A stretch of 64,000 nt of DNA from CAYZJB01 sp964602985 (GTDB lineage Bacteria; CLD3; SB21). A program made the position numbers and the translations under genes. The notes beneath the pieces were generated by a model. That model was not told the origin of the DNA. It saw only the letters and a list, made by a program, of their open reading frames with translations, and ran no database searches. The stretch lies in NCBI GenBank assembly GCA_964602985.1, contig CAZRTJ010000009.1:49618-113617 (forward strand), in the 5' to 3' direction. Below are positions 1 through 8,897 of the stretch, piece by piece (the stretch's first letter is position 1; the number at the start of each line of letters is the position of its first letter).

Positions 1-1
1 T

Positions 2-2704
2 TCGCTGGTCAACGTCTCTGTGCCCACGGCTTTTTCGCCAAACCGTATCTTTGCGTACCCCCGCAATGACGCAAATGTCGGCGGAGCCAATGAGGTCATC
101 CAGAGTCTCAGTCAGGGAAATCTGGTCACCTGTTATTTGGGACACGGAGGGGGCGGGATTTGGGGAGACATCGACGTGATCACGGGCAAACCGCTACTCG
201 ACACCAATCAGGTACGTCAAGTCACGAATACCGCTGGCAATCTTCCCTTCATTATGAGCATGACGTGTTTCGTAGGCGCCTTCGACGACGGATCGCCTCT
301 CGGAGAATATCTGCTCGAAACGCCCAACCGCGGAGCGATTGGTGTGTATGCTTCCTCCGGGACGGGTTGGATCGTCGGCGACTTCCAACTGCTCCAGCAG
401 ACCGCGGACCCGTTGTTGACTCCGGGAAGTACGATCGGGGCGGCGTTGGCGCAAGGCAAGATCAATTATCTGACATTCAAGGGCATCACAGACGTCGAAA
501 CGTCCGGCTCAGGAAATATGTCGGCGACCGCGTTTGTTCCGCAAAGCATGGTTCATATGTTCACACTGCTGGGTGATCCGGGATTGCGGCTCCCCGTCCC
601 CCAATCGTCAACCGTCAGCGTGTCCAATCTCAGTCCCTCATCGACCGAGACCGTCACAGTCAGCGGTACAGCGCCTTTCTCCGCCGGAAGCGGACAGTTA
701 GAAATTTTCCAGACAAAGACTACTCTGGACTCGGTACCGGAAGGCGGCAACATCGCCTCGTATCAAACGCTGGCTGTCTTTCCTTTCACTCTGTCCGGCG
801 CATCGTATTCCGTACCCGTCAACCTGAGCAGCGTCGGAAATTTGTCCGATGGTCTGGCCGGCGTTCGTCTATTTATCGAATCGTCCGATGGATCGGCGTG
901 GATCAACGCCAGCACGGCCTTCGCGGTCAATGCAACCTATCTCGCCGAATTGACCAGTGTCCCCGCTTCACCGACCAGCTCGGACGTGATTCATTTCGAA
1001 GCCAGCGTGAGCGATCCGCAGGGCATTGCTTCAGTCGTCGCCATCGTCGATATGTTCGGAACGGTCAATGCGGTCGGCGTGGTGGATACCATGGATGCGA
1101 TCGGGGCCGGTCGATATCGTAGTCGCGGCGTGGGTCCGCTGGGCGAAAATGATATCGTGCGATACCGAGTGCGGGTCTTCGATGGAAATGGCGATTCGAC
1201 CACGTCCGGGTTGTACGAAATCCGCGTTCGCGCCGGCATCGATCTCACGCTCGGGGTGGTCGATTTCCTCAATCCGCAAACGACGCGCATCTCGATCGGC
1301 GGTACCACCTCCACCCAGATCGAAGCGGTCATCGAGAACAAGGGGTTCTCCTCCCTGTCCAACGTCGTGGTTCGCTTCTACGAAAATGACCCGCGCTCCG
1401 GCGGGGTTCTTCTCGGCGAGACGCTGGCGAATGTGACGGGAGCTATTGACAACGCCGATCGACCGGCGACAGACACCGTATCGATCGCCAGTACACTGAC
1501 CAACGGATTTCACGAAATCTGGGTGTGGATCGACCCGGACAGCGCCCTCACGGATATCAATCGCAACAACAACCTCGGGTATGCCAATCTGCAGTTGAAT
1601 GTGTTCAACGTCACGGTGCCTTTGGGGACTACGCTTTCCGGTACGCAAAACGATACCGTGTTCATCGACGATGGACTTCGTCTCAACATTCCTCAGAACA
1701 CAGTGAGCCAGAACTCGGCCGTTCGCATTTGGACCGACGACCTGCCCATCACCCATCAACCCGATCTCGGTGCCGGGATTCCGCTCGGAGCGTCCGTCCC
1801 CGTTTCGTACCGGATTCAATTTCTTTCCCCGGTTTCGTTTGGCGGCACACCGGTTACGCTGATGCTTCAGTACGATACGACCACGTACCCGTCGGCATAC
1901 CGCGATTCCTTCTCGGTCTATCGCTACGACGCCACGAATCAACGATGGCGGTTGCTCGGACGAGATCGGTCGGAGTTGCCGGGCACGGTCGCCATCGAAG
2001 TGCGACAGCCGGACGATCTTACGCGAATCGCATTGATCATCAATCGCGACAACGTGGCGCCAAAAGTGGAACCCATCGTGGAAGGTCAATTCTTCACACA
2101 AAACGCAATCGTTCCCCGACGACCAAAGATTTCCGCCATCCTGTCCGACCCCAACGGCGTGGATATTCGTAAAGAGCGCCTCTTGATCGCTGTGGACAAC
2201 CGTCCGATCAAGCCAAATGAAATCATCATGGCCGACTCACTCTTGAACAGCAACGTCGCAACGTTGACACTGGCGCTGGATCAACCGGACTTTACCGCAG
2301 GCGCGCACGCGATTTCCTTCCAGGCCTATGACCTCAGCGGCAATCTGAGCGAACCCTCGTCGATCTTCTTTCAGGTGGTGGAGGAGTTCAAAGTTCACGT
2401 CTTCGGAACCTTTCCCAATCCGTTCAAGACGTCGACGACGTTTGCGTTCCGCACCGAAGCCGCTGAACCGCTCGACGATCTGACAATCAGTCTATACACG
2501 GTGGACGGACGCCGGATTCGAAAGATCGATCCGCAGGACGTCGGAGATCAGGTCCTCACCTCGATCGGCTACCACGAGGTCGTCTGGGACGCGATGGACG
2601 ACGGCGGCCATCCTGTCGCCAATGGAATTTATTTTTATAAAATTCGCGCCAAACTGAACGGCAAGATCATCGAACGAAAGGGAAAACTTGCGTTCTTCCG
2701 TTAA
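2..2704 (+). CDS. porU: PorU-like type IX secretion sortase, gingipain (C25) family, 5' end missing
   Basis: The frame is open to the left edge, so the gene begins upstream and about 900 residues of its C-terminal part are seen. The C25 peptidase catalytic pair is visible: a GHGGGG motif with His at 143-145 and an SMTCFVG motif with Cys at 266-268. Long beta-rich stretches follow, with CARDB/Ig-like repeats, and the C-terminus is a FlgD-like Ig/sorting domain (PNPF near 2416, GIYFYK near 2630). Family knowledge: PorU is the outer-surface sortase that removes type IX sorting domains and works with PorV. The PorV/PorQ gene overlapping its 3' end by 17 bases supports this role. It could instead be another secreted C25 peptidase, because the N-terminal part cannot be examined. 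Confidence 0.75.
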   Translation, partial: SLVNVSVPTAFSPNRIFAYPRNDANVGGANEVIQSLSQGNLVTCYLGHGGGGIWGDIDVITGKPLLDTNQVRQVTNTAGNLPFIMSMTCFVGAFDDGSPLGEYLLETPNRGAIGVYASSGTGWIVGDFQLLQQTADPLLTPGSTIGAALAQGKINYLTFKGITDVETSGSGNMSATAFVPQSMVHMFTLLGDPGLRLPVPQSSTVSVSNLSPSSTETVTVSGTAPFSAGSGQLEIFQTKTTLDSVPEGGNIASYQTLAVFPFTLSGASYSVPVNLSSVGNLSDGLAGVRLFIESSDGSAWINASTAFAVNATYLAELTSVPASPTSSDVIHFEASVSDPQGIASVVAIVDMFGTVNAVGVVDTMDAIGAGRYRSRGVGPLGENDIVRYRVRVFDGNGDSTTSGLYEIRVRAGIDLTLGVVDFLNPQTTRISIGGTTSTQIEAVIENKGFSSLSNVVVRFYENDPRSGGVLLGETLANVTGAIDNADRPATDTVSIASTLTNGFHEIWVWIDPDSALTDINRNNNLGYANLQLNVFNVTVPLGTTLSGTQNDTVFIDDGLRLNIPQNTVSQNSAVRIWTDDLPITHQPDLGAGIPLGASVPVSYRIQFLSPVSFGGTPVTLMLQYDTTTYPSAYRDSFSVYRYDATNQRWRLLGRDRSELPGTVAIEVRQPDDLTRIALIINRDNVAPKVEPIVEGQFFTQNAIVPRRPKISAILSDPNGVDIRKERLLIAVDNRPIKPNEIIMADSLLNSNVATLTLALDQPDFTAGAHAISFQAYDLSGNLSEPSSIFFQVVEEFKVHVFGTFPNPFKTSTTFAFRTEAAEPLDDLTISLYTVDGRRIRKIDPQDVGDQVLTSIGYHEVVWDAMDDGGHPVANGIYFYKIRAKLNGKIIERKGKLAFFR

Positions 2705-3731
2705 CATCCTTTTGGGTCTGGCGCTCCTGCCCTTGCTGCATAAGGATACGACGGCTCAATCTGTGACGCGCTACTACGCGAATGCGTTCCTCGACATTCC
2801 GCTGGGTGCAAGAGCCATGGGGATGGGCGCGGCCTACGGCGCTGTCGCCAATGATGGGACCGCTTTCTATTGGAATCCTGCCGGCGTGAGTCTCGTGCAC
2901 GCCCGACAAGTCAGCGTCATGCATGCCGATCAGTTCGGCGGGTTCGGTCAGTACAATTACATCGGATACAATCATCAATTGTCGGAGACCTACGCCTTCT
3001 CCATTAACTGGATACGATACAGCGTCGGGGACATTCGTGAGTTCCTGGAATTGACCGATAACAAGGTGGATCGGGGTCGCCCCGATTACAGTTTCGACAA
3101 GTATTATCTCGGGACGTTTGACTACACCGACAATGCCTTCTTTTTTTCTTTTGCGAGAATGAATAGATTGCGCCTGAACCTCGGCTGGCTGTACTCGGAA
3201 TTTCCTCTCGATATTCCGATCGGAGTCAATTTCAAAATCATCACGGGAGGAACCGATGGAATCGCCGGCAATGGAAAACTAAACGACGATATCCGCAAGT
3301 TCGGAGTCGGCGTCGATGTCGGAACGATGCTCTTGTTTGGAATGAACGATTTGCTGGAAACACCCGGACTGGGAGATTTTTCCATGAGCTTGACCTTGCA
3401 GGATGCGACGAGCACAGGCGTGGACTGGGACGGGCCCGCTCAGGACGTGGCGCCGGTCAATGTCCGATTTGGAATGTCGTATGCGCAGCCGATTGACGAA
3501 CTGGACAGCAGCCTACTCGTGTCCTACGAGCGAAACAGTCGGTACGGCGCGATTCATCGCTGGGGCATGGAATACGACTATCGCAAGCGGATCGCATTGA
3601 GAATGGGATACGATGGATTTGCGCTCGCCTACGGCGCCGGTTTATCGTATGATCGGTTCACGATCGACTACGCACTGGTGAATCAGTCGCTGGGCAACGT
3701 TCATCGTATCAGCGCGGGATACAAGTTTTGA
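2688..3731 (+). CDS. PorV/PorQ family outer-membrane beta-barrel protein
   Basis: A 347-residue protein with a signal peptide (hydrophobic stretch to about residue 24, ending in TTAQS) and the family's typical start, ..ANAFLDIPLGARAMGMGAAY..A..ND..A..WNPAG. The rest alternates aromatic and polar residues as in a FadL-like barrel and ends in YKF with a terminal aromatic residue. The start is a TTG inside the 3' end of the preceding porU-like gene; there is no in-frame ATG before the signal peptide. In type IX secretion PorV shuttles cargo to PorU, and the adjacency suggests that partnership. PorQ-like function is equally possible from sequence alone. Confidence 0.8.
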   Translation: MRSSVNILLGLALLPLLHKDTTAQSVTRYYANAFLDIPLGARAMGMGAAYGAVANDGTAFYWNPAGVSLVHARQVSVMHADQFGGFGQYNYIGYNHQLSETYAFSINWIRYSVGDIREFLELTDNKVDRGRPDYSFDKYYLGTFDYTDNAFFFSFARMNRLRLNLGWLYSEFPLDIPIGVNFKIITGGTDGIAGNGKLNDDIRKFGVGVDVGTMLLFGMNDLLETPGLGDFSMSLTLQDATSTGVDWDGPAQDVAPVNVRFGMSYAQPIDELDSSLLVSYERNSRYGAIHRWGMEYDYRKRIALRMGYDGFALAYGAGLSYDRFTIDYALVNQSLGNVHRISAGYKF

Positions 3732-4594
3732 AGAGACTCCTGGTCATTCTGTTCGGCATCCTGCTCCCGGGATGCCCCGCTGAAAAAGATCCTGCCCCGG
3801 AACGACCGCCTGGGGTCAAGTTGATTCCCTACTCGGGGCCGGGGGAAATGGTCGAGTCTGGAATTCGACCAAAGCCAGGACCTCAAAATTATATCTTGTT
3901 GGAATGGGAAGCCGTGCAGGGAGCGTTGCCTCTGGACAGATACGAAATTTACCGTGGCGTCAGCCTCGACAGCGTGTTTCGTTTGGTGAAATCCGTTCCG
4001 GCCGACGACCTCCCGATTGCCGAAGATGACTCTGTCGTGGTCGATCAAACCTACTATTACTACGTCCGGGCGGTCGATGATCGCGGCGTCGGGTCACAAG
4101 TGGATAACTATTTCGAAACACAGGACAGCATCGCGCAGTATATCCGCTCGTTTACTCTCGGCCCGAAAGTCACTTTTCTAGTTTCTCCGACTTCCACCGA
4201 TACGGTCGTGACAACCAAACCACTCTTCGTCTGGTGCAATCAGACCGGCAATCCAATCCAGTATGTCCTTCGCATCGGCAACGGCCCGAGCTCCGATGTT
4301 TCGACAATATGGATCGCGACGGTCCCGCCGACCTTTTTTGACCTTGATTGTTCAGGCTTTGAAAACAGAGAGCTACTGACCTTCCATGATTCGACTTATA
4401 CCGTCCCCGCTCAGCCGGTACCGGATAGCCTTCTCGCCACTGCGCCAGTGGTGACGATCGACAAGAGTGCGAACGTGTGGAAGTCGGCACGCTTGACCAA
4501 ATCTGCGTTCCTTTGGCGTGTGGATGCCGTATTCGGCGACAATCACGTTTCCCACTCTCTGTGGGTTCCGTTTCTCGTTAATCGCGATTTCTGA
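3728..4594 (+). CDS. Lipoprotein with a fibronectin type III-like domain
   Basis: 288 residues. The N-terminus MKRLLVILFGILLPGC is a lipoprotein signal with the lipid-accepting Cys at residue 16. Residues about 45-120 resemble an FN3 domain (LEWEAV..LPLDRYEIYRG ... YYYYVRAVDDRG). The rest is beta-rich with no recognised motif. The start is a TTG at 3728 overlapping the stop of the PorV/PorQ gene, so the three genes form one translationally coupled unit. A surface or periplasmic accessory role beside the secretion proteins is an inference; no enzymatic motif is present. Confidence 0.7.
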   Translation: MKRLLVILFGILLPGCPAEKDPAPERPPGVKLIPYSGPGEMVESGIRPKPGPQNYILLEWEAVQGALPLDRYEIYRGVSLDSVFRLVKSVPADDLPIAEDDSVVVDQTYYYYVRAVDDRGVGSQVDNYFETQDSIAQYIRSFTLGPKVTFLVSPTSTDTVVTTKPLFVWCNQTGNPIQYVLRIGNGPSSDVSTIWIATVPPTFFDLDCSGFENRELLTFHDSTYTVPAQPVPDSLLATAPVVTIDKSANVWKSARLTKSAFLWRVDAVFGDNHVSHSLWVPFLVNRDF

Positions 4595-4602
4595 GGAAGC
4601 TT

Positions 4603-5580
4603 ATGGACATTTTGACCGATCTTAGACACAAGGCTGCAGCGCTGAACCGCAAAATTGCATTTCCGGAAAGTACAGAAGAACGGACGCTGAAAGCCGTCGA
4701 GATCCTGACTCGGGATCGCATCTGCCGCCCGGTGCTAATTGGCAATCCGCAAGACATCCGTCAAAAGGCCGCCGAACTGCAGATCGATCTGGACCCTCAG
4801 GTTCCCATCGTGGATCCCAATCGTTCGGACAAACTTTCGGACTTTGCCTCTGAGCTTTTCAATCTCCGGAAGCAGAAAGGAATGACGTACGAACAGGCAA
4901 AAGCCCTTGTCACTCAAGACTTGTTTTACGGAGCCATGTTGGTGCGGAAAGGCGATTGCCATGGAATGGTGGCGGGAGCGGTTCACCCGACCGCCGATGT
5001 GTTACGGTCCGCGATTTACTGTGTCGGTACCAAACCGGGGAACAAGACGGTTTCCAGTATTTTCCTGATGGTGCTCGAAGATGGACGTGCCCTGAGTTTT
5101 GGCGACTGTGCAGTGGTTCCCTACCCTGACGAGACGCAACTCGCCGATATCGCGGTCGCCTCTGCGGAGACACACCGACAACTCACGGGGGAACAGCCGA
5201 TCGTGGCGCTTCTGTCCTTTTCCACCAAAGGAAGCGCCGAACACGACGCCGTGACGAAGGTTCGAAAGACCCTGGAGATCATACGATCGCGCGACGCGAC
5301 TCTGCTGGTCGACGGCGAACTCCAATTCGACGCGGCCTATGTCGAGGCCATCGGCAAGCGCAAAGCGCCGGGCAGCGCCGTTGCGGGAAAGGCCAATGTA
5401 TTCATCTTTCCCAATCTCGATGCGGGAAATATTGCCTACAAGATCACCGAGCGCATCGGACATGCCAAAGCCATCGGCCCAATCGTTCAGGGCGTCGCCA
5501 AACCGATCAATGATCTCTCAAGGGGATGTTCGCCCGACGACATCGTCAATGTCGCGGCGATCTGCGGTCTGAAGGACTAA
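4603..5580 (+). CDS. pta: Phosphate acetyltransferase
   Basis: 325 residues, the normal size of the short (class I) phosphotransacetylase, without the extra N-terminal domain of the long form. It interconverts acetyl-CoA and acetyl phosphate. Family signatures are clear: N-terminal IAFPESTEERTLKAVEIL, GMVAGAVHPTADVLR, SSIFLM, FGDCAVVPYPD, ..IGPIVQGVAKPINDLSRGC at the C-terminus. An AGGAAG lies just before the ATG, eight bases after the preceding lipoprotein gene. No acetate kinase is visible nearby, so the partner must be elsewhere or another route (for example the CoA-transferase at 42278-43606) is used. Confidence 0.95.
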   Translation: MDILTDLRHKAAALNRKIAFPESTEERTLKAVEILTRDRICRPVLIGNPQDIRQKAAELQIDLDPQVPIVDPNRSDKLSDFASELFNLRKQKGMTYEQAKALVTQDLFYGAMLVRKGDCHGMVAGAVHPTADVLRSAIYCVGTKPGNKTVSSIFLMVLEDGRALSFGDCAVVPYPDETQLADIAVASAETHRQLTGEQPIVALLSFSTKGSAEHDAVTKVRKTLEIIRSRDATLLVDGELQFDAAYVEAIGKRKAPGSAVAGKANVFIFPNLDAGNIAYKITERIGHAKAIGPIVQGVAKPINDLSRGCSPDDIVNVAAICGLKD

Positions 5581-5582
5581 CG

Positions 5583-7547
5583 CTACACAGCGCGCTGAGC
5601 GCTGATGACTTGTCCGCGGCGCGTTTCGATTAGATTTCTTGTCCGATCCGCAATCGACTGCGGATCCAGCCCAACCCGCTGGTACAGAACATTCATGTCG
5701 CCATGTTCTACAATGCGATCGGGCAAGCCGATGCAATCGATTCGAATTTTTTCGAGCTTCGACACAAAGTTCGGATCACTCTTCCGGCCGGTTTCCATAA
5801 AGTCGCGTGAATGCAGTAACTCGAGCACGCCGCTCCCAAAACCGCCGACCACAGTGCCGTCCTCTACGGTCAGCAGTGTGTCGTGTTTCTGACACAACTG
5901 ACGAATCAACTCCCGGTCCAATGGCTTTACAAATCGTATGTTTACAACGGTGACGCCGTAGCCGTGCTGGGTCAGTATCTTCGCGGCTTTCTGCGCATGA
6001 TCGACCATCGCTCCGATCGCCAGAATGGCCGCATCCGCGCCCTCCACCAGCACTTCTGCTTTTCCAATTTCAATGGCGCGGAATTCCTCTTTGATTTCCA
6101 CTCCCATGCCATTCCCTCGTGGATAGCGGAGAGCGATCGGACCGTCCTTGTACATCAGCCCGGTGTAGACCATGTCTTTCAGCTCATTTTCGTCCTTTGG
6201 CGCCATCACGACCATCCCCTGGACGCATCGCAGATACGCCATGTCCAGTGCGCCATGATGCGTCGGGCCGTCCGCGCCGACCAAACCGCCGCGATCCAGG
6301 CAGAAGAACAGCGGAATATGTTGTATGGCGACGTCGTGAATGATCTGATCGTAGGCTCTTTGCAAAAACGTTGAGTAAATGGCCACAATGGGACGCAGGC
6401 CCTGCAGCCTCATGCCCGCAGCCATCGTCACCGCATGCTGCTCCGCGATCCCGACGTCAAAAAATCGTTCCGGCATTTCCTTCGCAAGATATTTCAGGCC
6501 CGTGCCATCGGCCATCGCCGCGGTAATTGCGACCACGTCTGGAAATTGCTTGCACAGTTTCAGCACGGTCTGCCCGAACACGTCGGTATACGCAGGAGGA
6601 GTCTTGGATTCGGATTTTTTTGGCGGACTCACGGCGTGAAATCGATTGGCGTTGACCTTGTATTTCTCCACGTCCTGTTCCTCAAGCGGCATGCCTTTGC
6701 CTTTCTTGGTCAATGCATGTATGAGGATCGGTCCCTTCAGATGTTTCACATCCTGCAACAACTTCACCAGCCGCGGCAGATCATGGCCATCGACCGGACC
6801 GAAATAGCGAAATCCCAGACCCTCAAAGAAATGTCCCGGAACCAGAATGGCTTTGATCCCTTCATCCAACTTGCCAATGTGACGACGCATCCGGTCCCCG
6901 AGTTCGTGCAGCATGCCGAGCGCTTTCCACACTTCATCCTTTACCTTGTTATACAGAGGCATCGAGATGAGATCGGTTAGATAATTGGACAACGCGCCGA
7001 CATTGGTGGAAATCGACATCATGTTGTCGTTCAGAATGACAATCATGTCTGTACGTAGCGAACCCGCATTGTTCATCGCTTCAAACGCCATGCCGCCCGT
7101 AAGGGAGCCGTCTCCGATAACGGCGACCACCTTGTGATTCTGCTTCATGCGATCTCGAGCAACCGCCATTCCAACTGCGGCCGAGATGGAGGTGCTGGCA
7201 TGCCCCGCGCCAAACGCATCATACTCGCTTTCGGAGATTTTACAGAACCCACTGATCCCATCCGTCTGGCGGATCGTATGGAAGGCATGTTTGCGTCCCG
7301 TCAGCAGCTTGTGAACGTAGGCCTGATGTCCAACGTCCCAGATGATCTTGTCTTTCGGCGCATCAAACACATGATGTAGCGCGACGGTGATTTCCACTAC
7401 CCCCAGACTGGCCGCCAAATGCCCCCCGATACGCGAGATCTCGTCGATCACATACTGGCGCACTTCGCCAGACAACGTGACCAGTTCCTCAACCGTCAGG
7501 CCCTTGAGGTCCGCCGGCACGTTCACGCGGTCAAAAATGCTACTCAT
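5583..7547 (-). CDS. dxs: 1-deoxy-D-xylulose-5-phosphate synthase
   Basis: 654 residues, full length. This thiamine-diphosphate enzyme condenses pyruvate and glyceraldehyde 3-phosphate in the first step of the MEP isoprenoid pathway. Visible signatures: GGHLAASLGVVE, IWDVGHQAYVHK (catalytic His), the TPP/Mg motif GDGSLTGGMAFEAMNN, DVGIAEQHAV in the central transketolase domain and GAMVDHA..A in the C-terminal domain. It converges with pta, with only two bases between the stops and no terminator between them. Another MEP-pathway gene, ispF, lies at 10134-10622 in a different operon. Confidence 0.97.
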   Translation of the reverse strand: MSSIFDRVNVPADLKGLTVEELVTLSGEVRQYVIDEISRIGGHLAASLGVVEITVALHHVFDAPKDKIIWDVGHQAYVHKLLTGRKHAFHTIRQTDGISGFCKISESEYDAFGAGHASTSISAAVGMAVARDRMKQNHKVVAVIGDGSLTGGMAFEAMNNAGSLRTDMIVILNDNMMSISTNVGALSNYLTDLISMPLYNKVKDEVWKALGMLHELGDRMRRHIGKLDEGIKAILVPGHFFEGLGFRYFGPVDGHDLPRLVKLLQDVKHLKGPILIHALTKKGKGMPLEEQDVEKYKVNANRFHAVSPPKKSESKTPPAYTDVFGQTVLKLCKQFPDVVAITAAMADGTGLKYLAKEMPERFFDVGIAEQHAVTMAAGMRLQGLRPIVAIYSTFLQRAYDQIIHDVAIQHIPLFFCLDRGGLVGADGPTHHGALDMAYLRCVQGMVVMAPKDENELKDMVYTGLMYKDGPIALRYPRGNGMGVEIKEEFRAIEIGKAEVLVEGADAAILAIGAMVDHAQKAAKILTQHGYGVTVVNIRFVKPLDRELIRQLCQKHDTLLTVEDGTVVGGFGSGVLELLHSRDFMETGRKSDPNFVSKLEKIRIDCIGLPDRIVEHGDMNVLYQRVGLDPQSIADRTRNLIETRRGQVISAQRAV

Positions 7548-7800
7548 TTGTACTTAGAACTCCCCAGGCATGATATGATACATGGACGAAGGTAAAAAAA
7601 CATATCGATGCAGTCAAGAAATTCGCCGGAGGGTCTCCCCTGTCTGAACGAGGCTCCTCTTAGCACGATGTAGCATTCTTGAGCATTGCCAAGCGGTCGG
7701 CAACGGCTATCTCTCTCTGTCTAACGCGTATATAAACAAAGGCTTCCGTGTTTGGCATCCTTCTTGGCTTGCATACAGACAACCAACTAAGGAGGAAGTT

Positions 7801-8766
7801 ATGAAAACGAATCACATTTCTGGAATGGCACTCGCAATGCCGATAGCATTCCCCAGCGAATTCAAACGTCCGATCCTGCGGTCGATGGACCGTCGGTTCT
7901 GGTCTATCCTGCTGGTCTCAGCCATTCTCGGTCTCGGCTGGTTGTACAAGGAATCCCTGGCACAGCGAAAACTCGATTTTGGAACAGAGTATATCGTTCG
8001 CAAAATCCAGACGACCAAGGTCGTTTTCGACCCCAAGACGTTTGAGCCGGTGAATGAAGAGAAGGTGATCGAAAAGCGCATCGAGGAACAATTTCGTTCC
8101 ATGGACGTGCAACAGCGTCGACAAGCTTATCAGGAATACCTTCGTCAGCGCGCAGACAATCGTCACGCCGAAATTGAGAATCGTCTGCGACAACGCATGA
8201 ACGATATGCGAAATCTGCTGCAGACTTCCGGAAACCGCTTTCTTGTGGTCGGTTCTGAAAATTCACAAAACGCCTATACGGAATTTACTTCGCTTCAAAA
8301 CGGCACAGAGGAGGATGGGAATCGTCGCAACAATACGAATATCCAACTGTCACAGAATCTGACCTCGTTACATCTTGAAACGACTGATCCGCGGATCACG
8401 TCGAACATTCAGCAGACGTCTGACCATCGCCTCGTCGTTCCGACGCCGCACCTGGATGCCGGCGCAAATTTCGCCGGTCTGCGTTCGGCCGACGTCATGT
8501 CCAAGATCTCAAGTTGCGAAGGTTCGATCCAGAATGCCTACTCGCGACTTCTGAAAAGAAACCCGGATCTGAAAGGCAAAATTGCCGTGCGGATCAGTAT
8601 TGACAAGAGCGGCCGAGTCGCAAAATGCATCGTCGAAATGAATACGACAGGCAGTGCGGAACTCGAGCGCGAAATCGTGTCCAAAATGCGCGGGTTGCGC
8701 TTTCAGGCGGGTCTGGTAAAAAGCGGCCAGGTCACCATCAGTCAGACTTTCATTTTCGGTAAATAA
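7801..8766 (+). CDS. Membrane-anchored protein with AgmX/PglI (TonB-like) C-terminal domain
   Basis: 321 residues. A short cytoplasmic N-terminus is followed by one membrane segment at about residues 36-52 (FWSILLVSAILGLGWLY), a charged, probably helical region rich in Gln/Arg/Glu (90-150), and a C-terminal domain (about 235-321) of the AgmX/PglI or TonB-C type: a conserved Cys-containing start, ..GKIAVRISIDKSGRVAKC.. and a final SQTFIFGK. Such domains occur in energy-transducing or motility-associated envelope proteins. No ExbB/ExbD neighbours are seen. The ATG has a strong AAGGAGG five bases upstream, and a terminator follows the gene, so it is probably monocistronic. Confidence 0.7.
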   Translation: MKTNHISGMALAMPIAFPSEFKRPILRSMDRRFWSILLVSAILGLGWLYKESLAQRKLDFGTEYIVRKIQTTKVVFDPKTFEPVNEEKVIEKRIEEQFRSMDVQQRRQAYQEYLRQRADNRHAEIENRLRQRMNDMRNLLQTSGNRFLVVGSENSQNAYTEFTSLQNGTEEDGNRRNNTNIQLSQNLTSLHLETTDPRITSNIQQTSDHRLVVPTPHLDAGANFAGLRSADVMSKISSCEGSIQNAYSRLLKRNPDLKGKIAVRISIDKSGRVAKCIVEMNTTGSAELEREIVSKMRGLRFQAGLVKSGQVTISQTFIFGK

Positions 8767-8800
8767 CGTCTTCAGGCAACTGAAGCACGGAGGTCAAGTC

Positions 8801-8836
8801 AATTCCCGGCCCGCAAGGGTCGGGAATTTTTGTTTG
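8801..8836 (+). terminator. Intrinsic terminator after the AgmX/PglI gene
   Basis: Twelve-pair stem AATTCCCGGCCC / GGGTCGGGAATT with one G-U pair and a GCAA tetraloop, followed by TTTGTTTG. It lies 34 bases after the stop codon. Confidence 0.9.
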
Positions 8837-8897
8837 CCTCCCTTCCACAGGATAAGTAGATTTTGCCAGCCTACGCCAACCATCGGCCGGAGACCTT

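Noticed and set aside
1031..2101. Minus-strand frame of 356 codons within the porU-like gene
   Set aside because: Shadow: low-complexity Arg/Asp/Ile composition and no start context.
7745..7775. Sigma-54-like sequence TTGGCAT...TTGGC before the AgmX/PglI gene
   Set aside because: The GG to GC distance is one base too long and the -12 element reads TTGGC instead of TTGCA.
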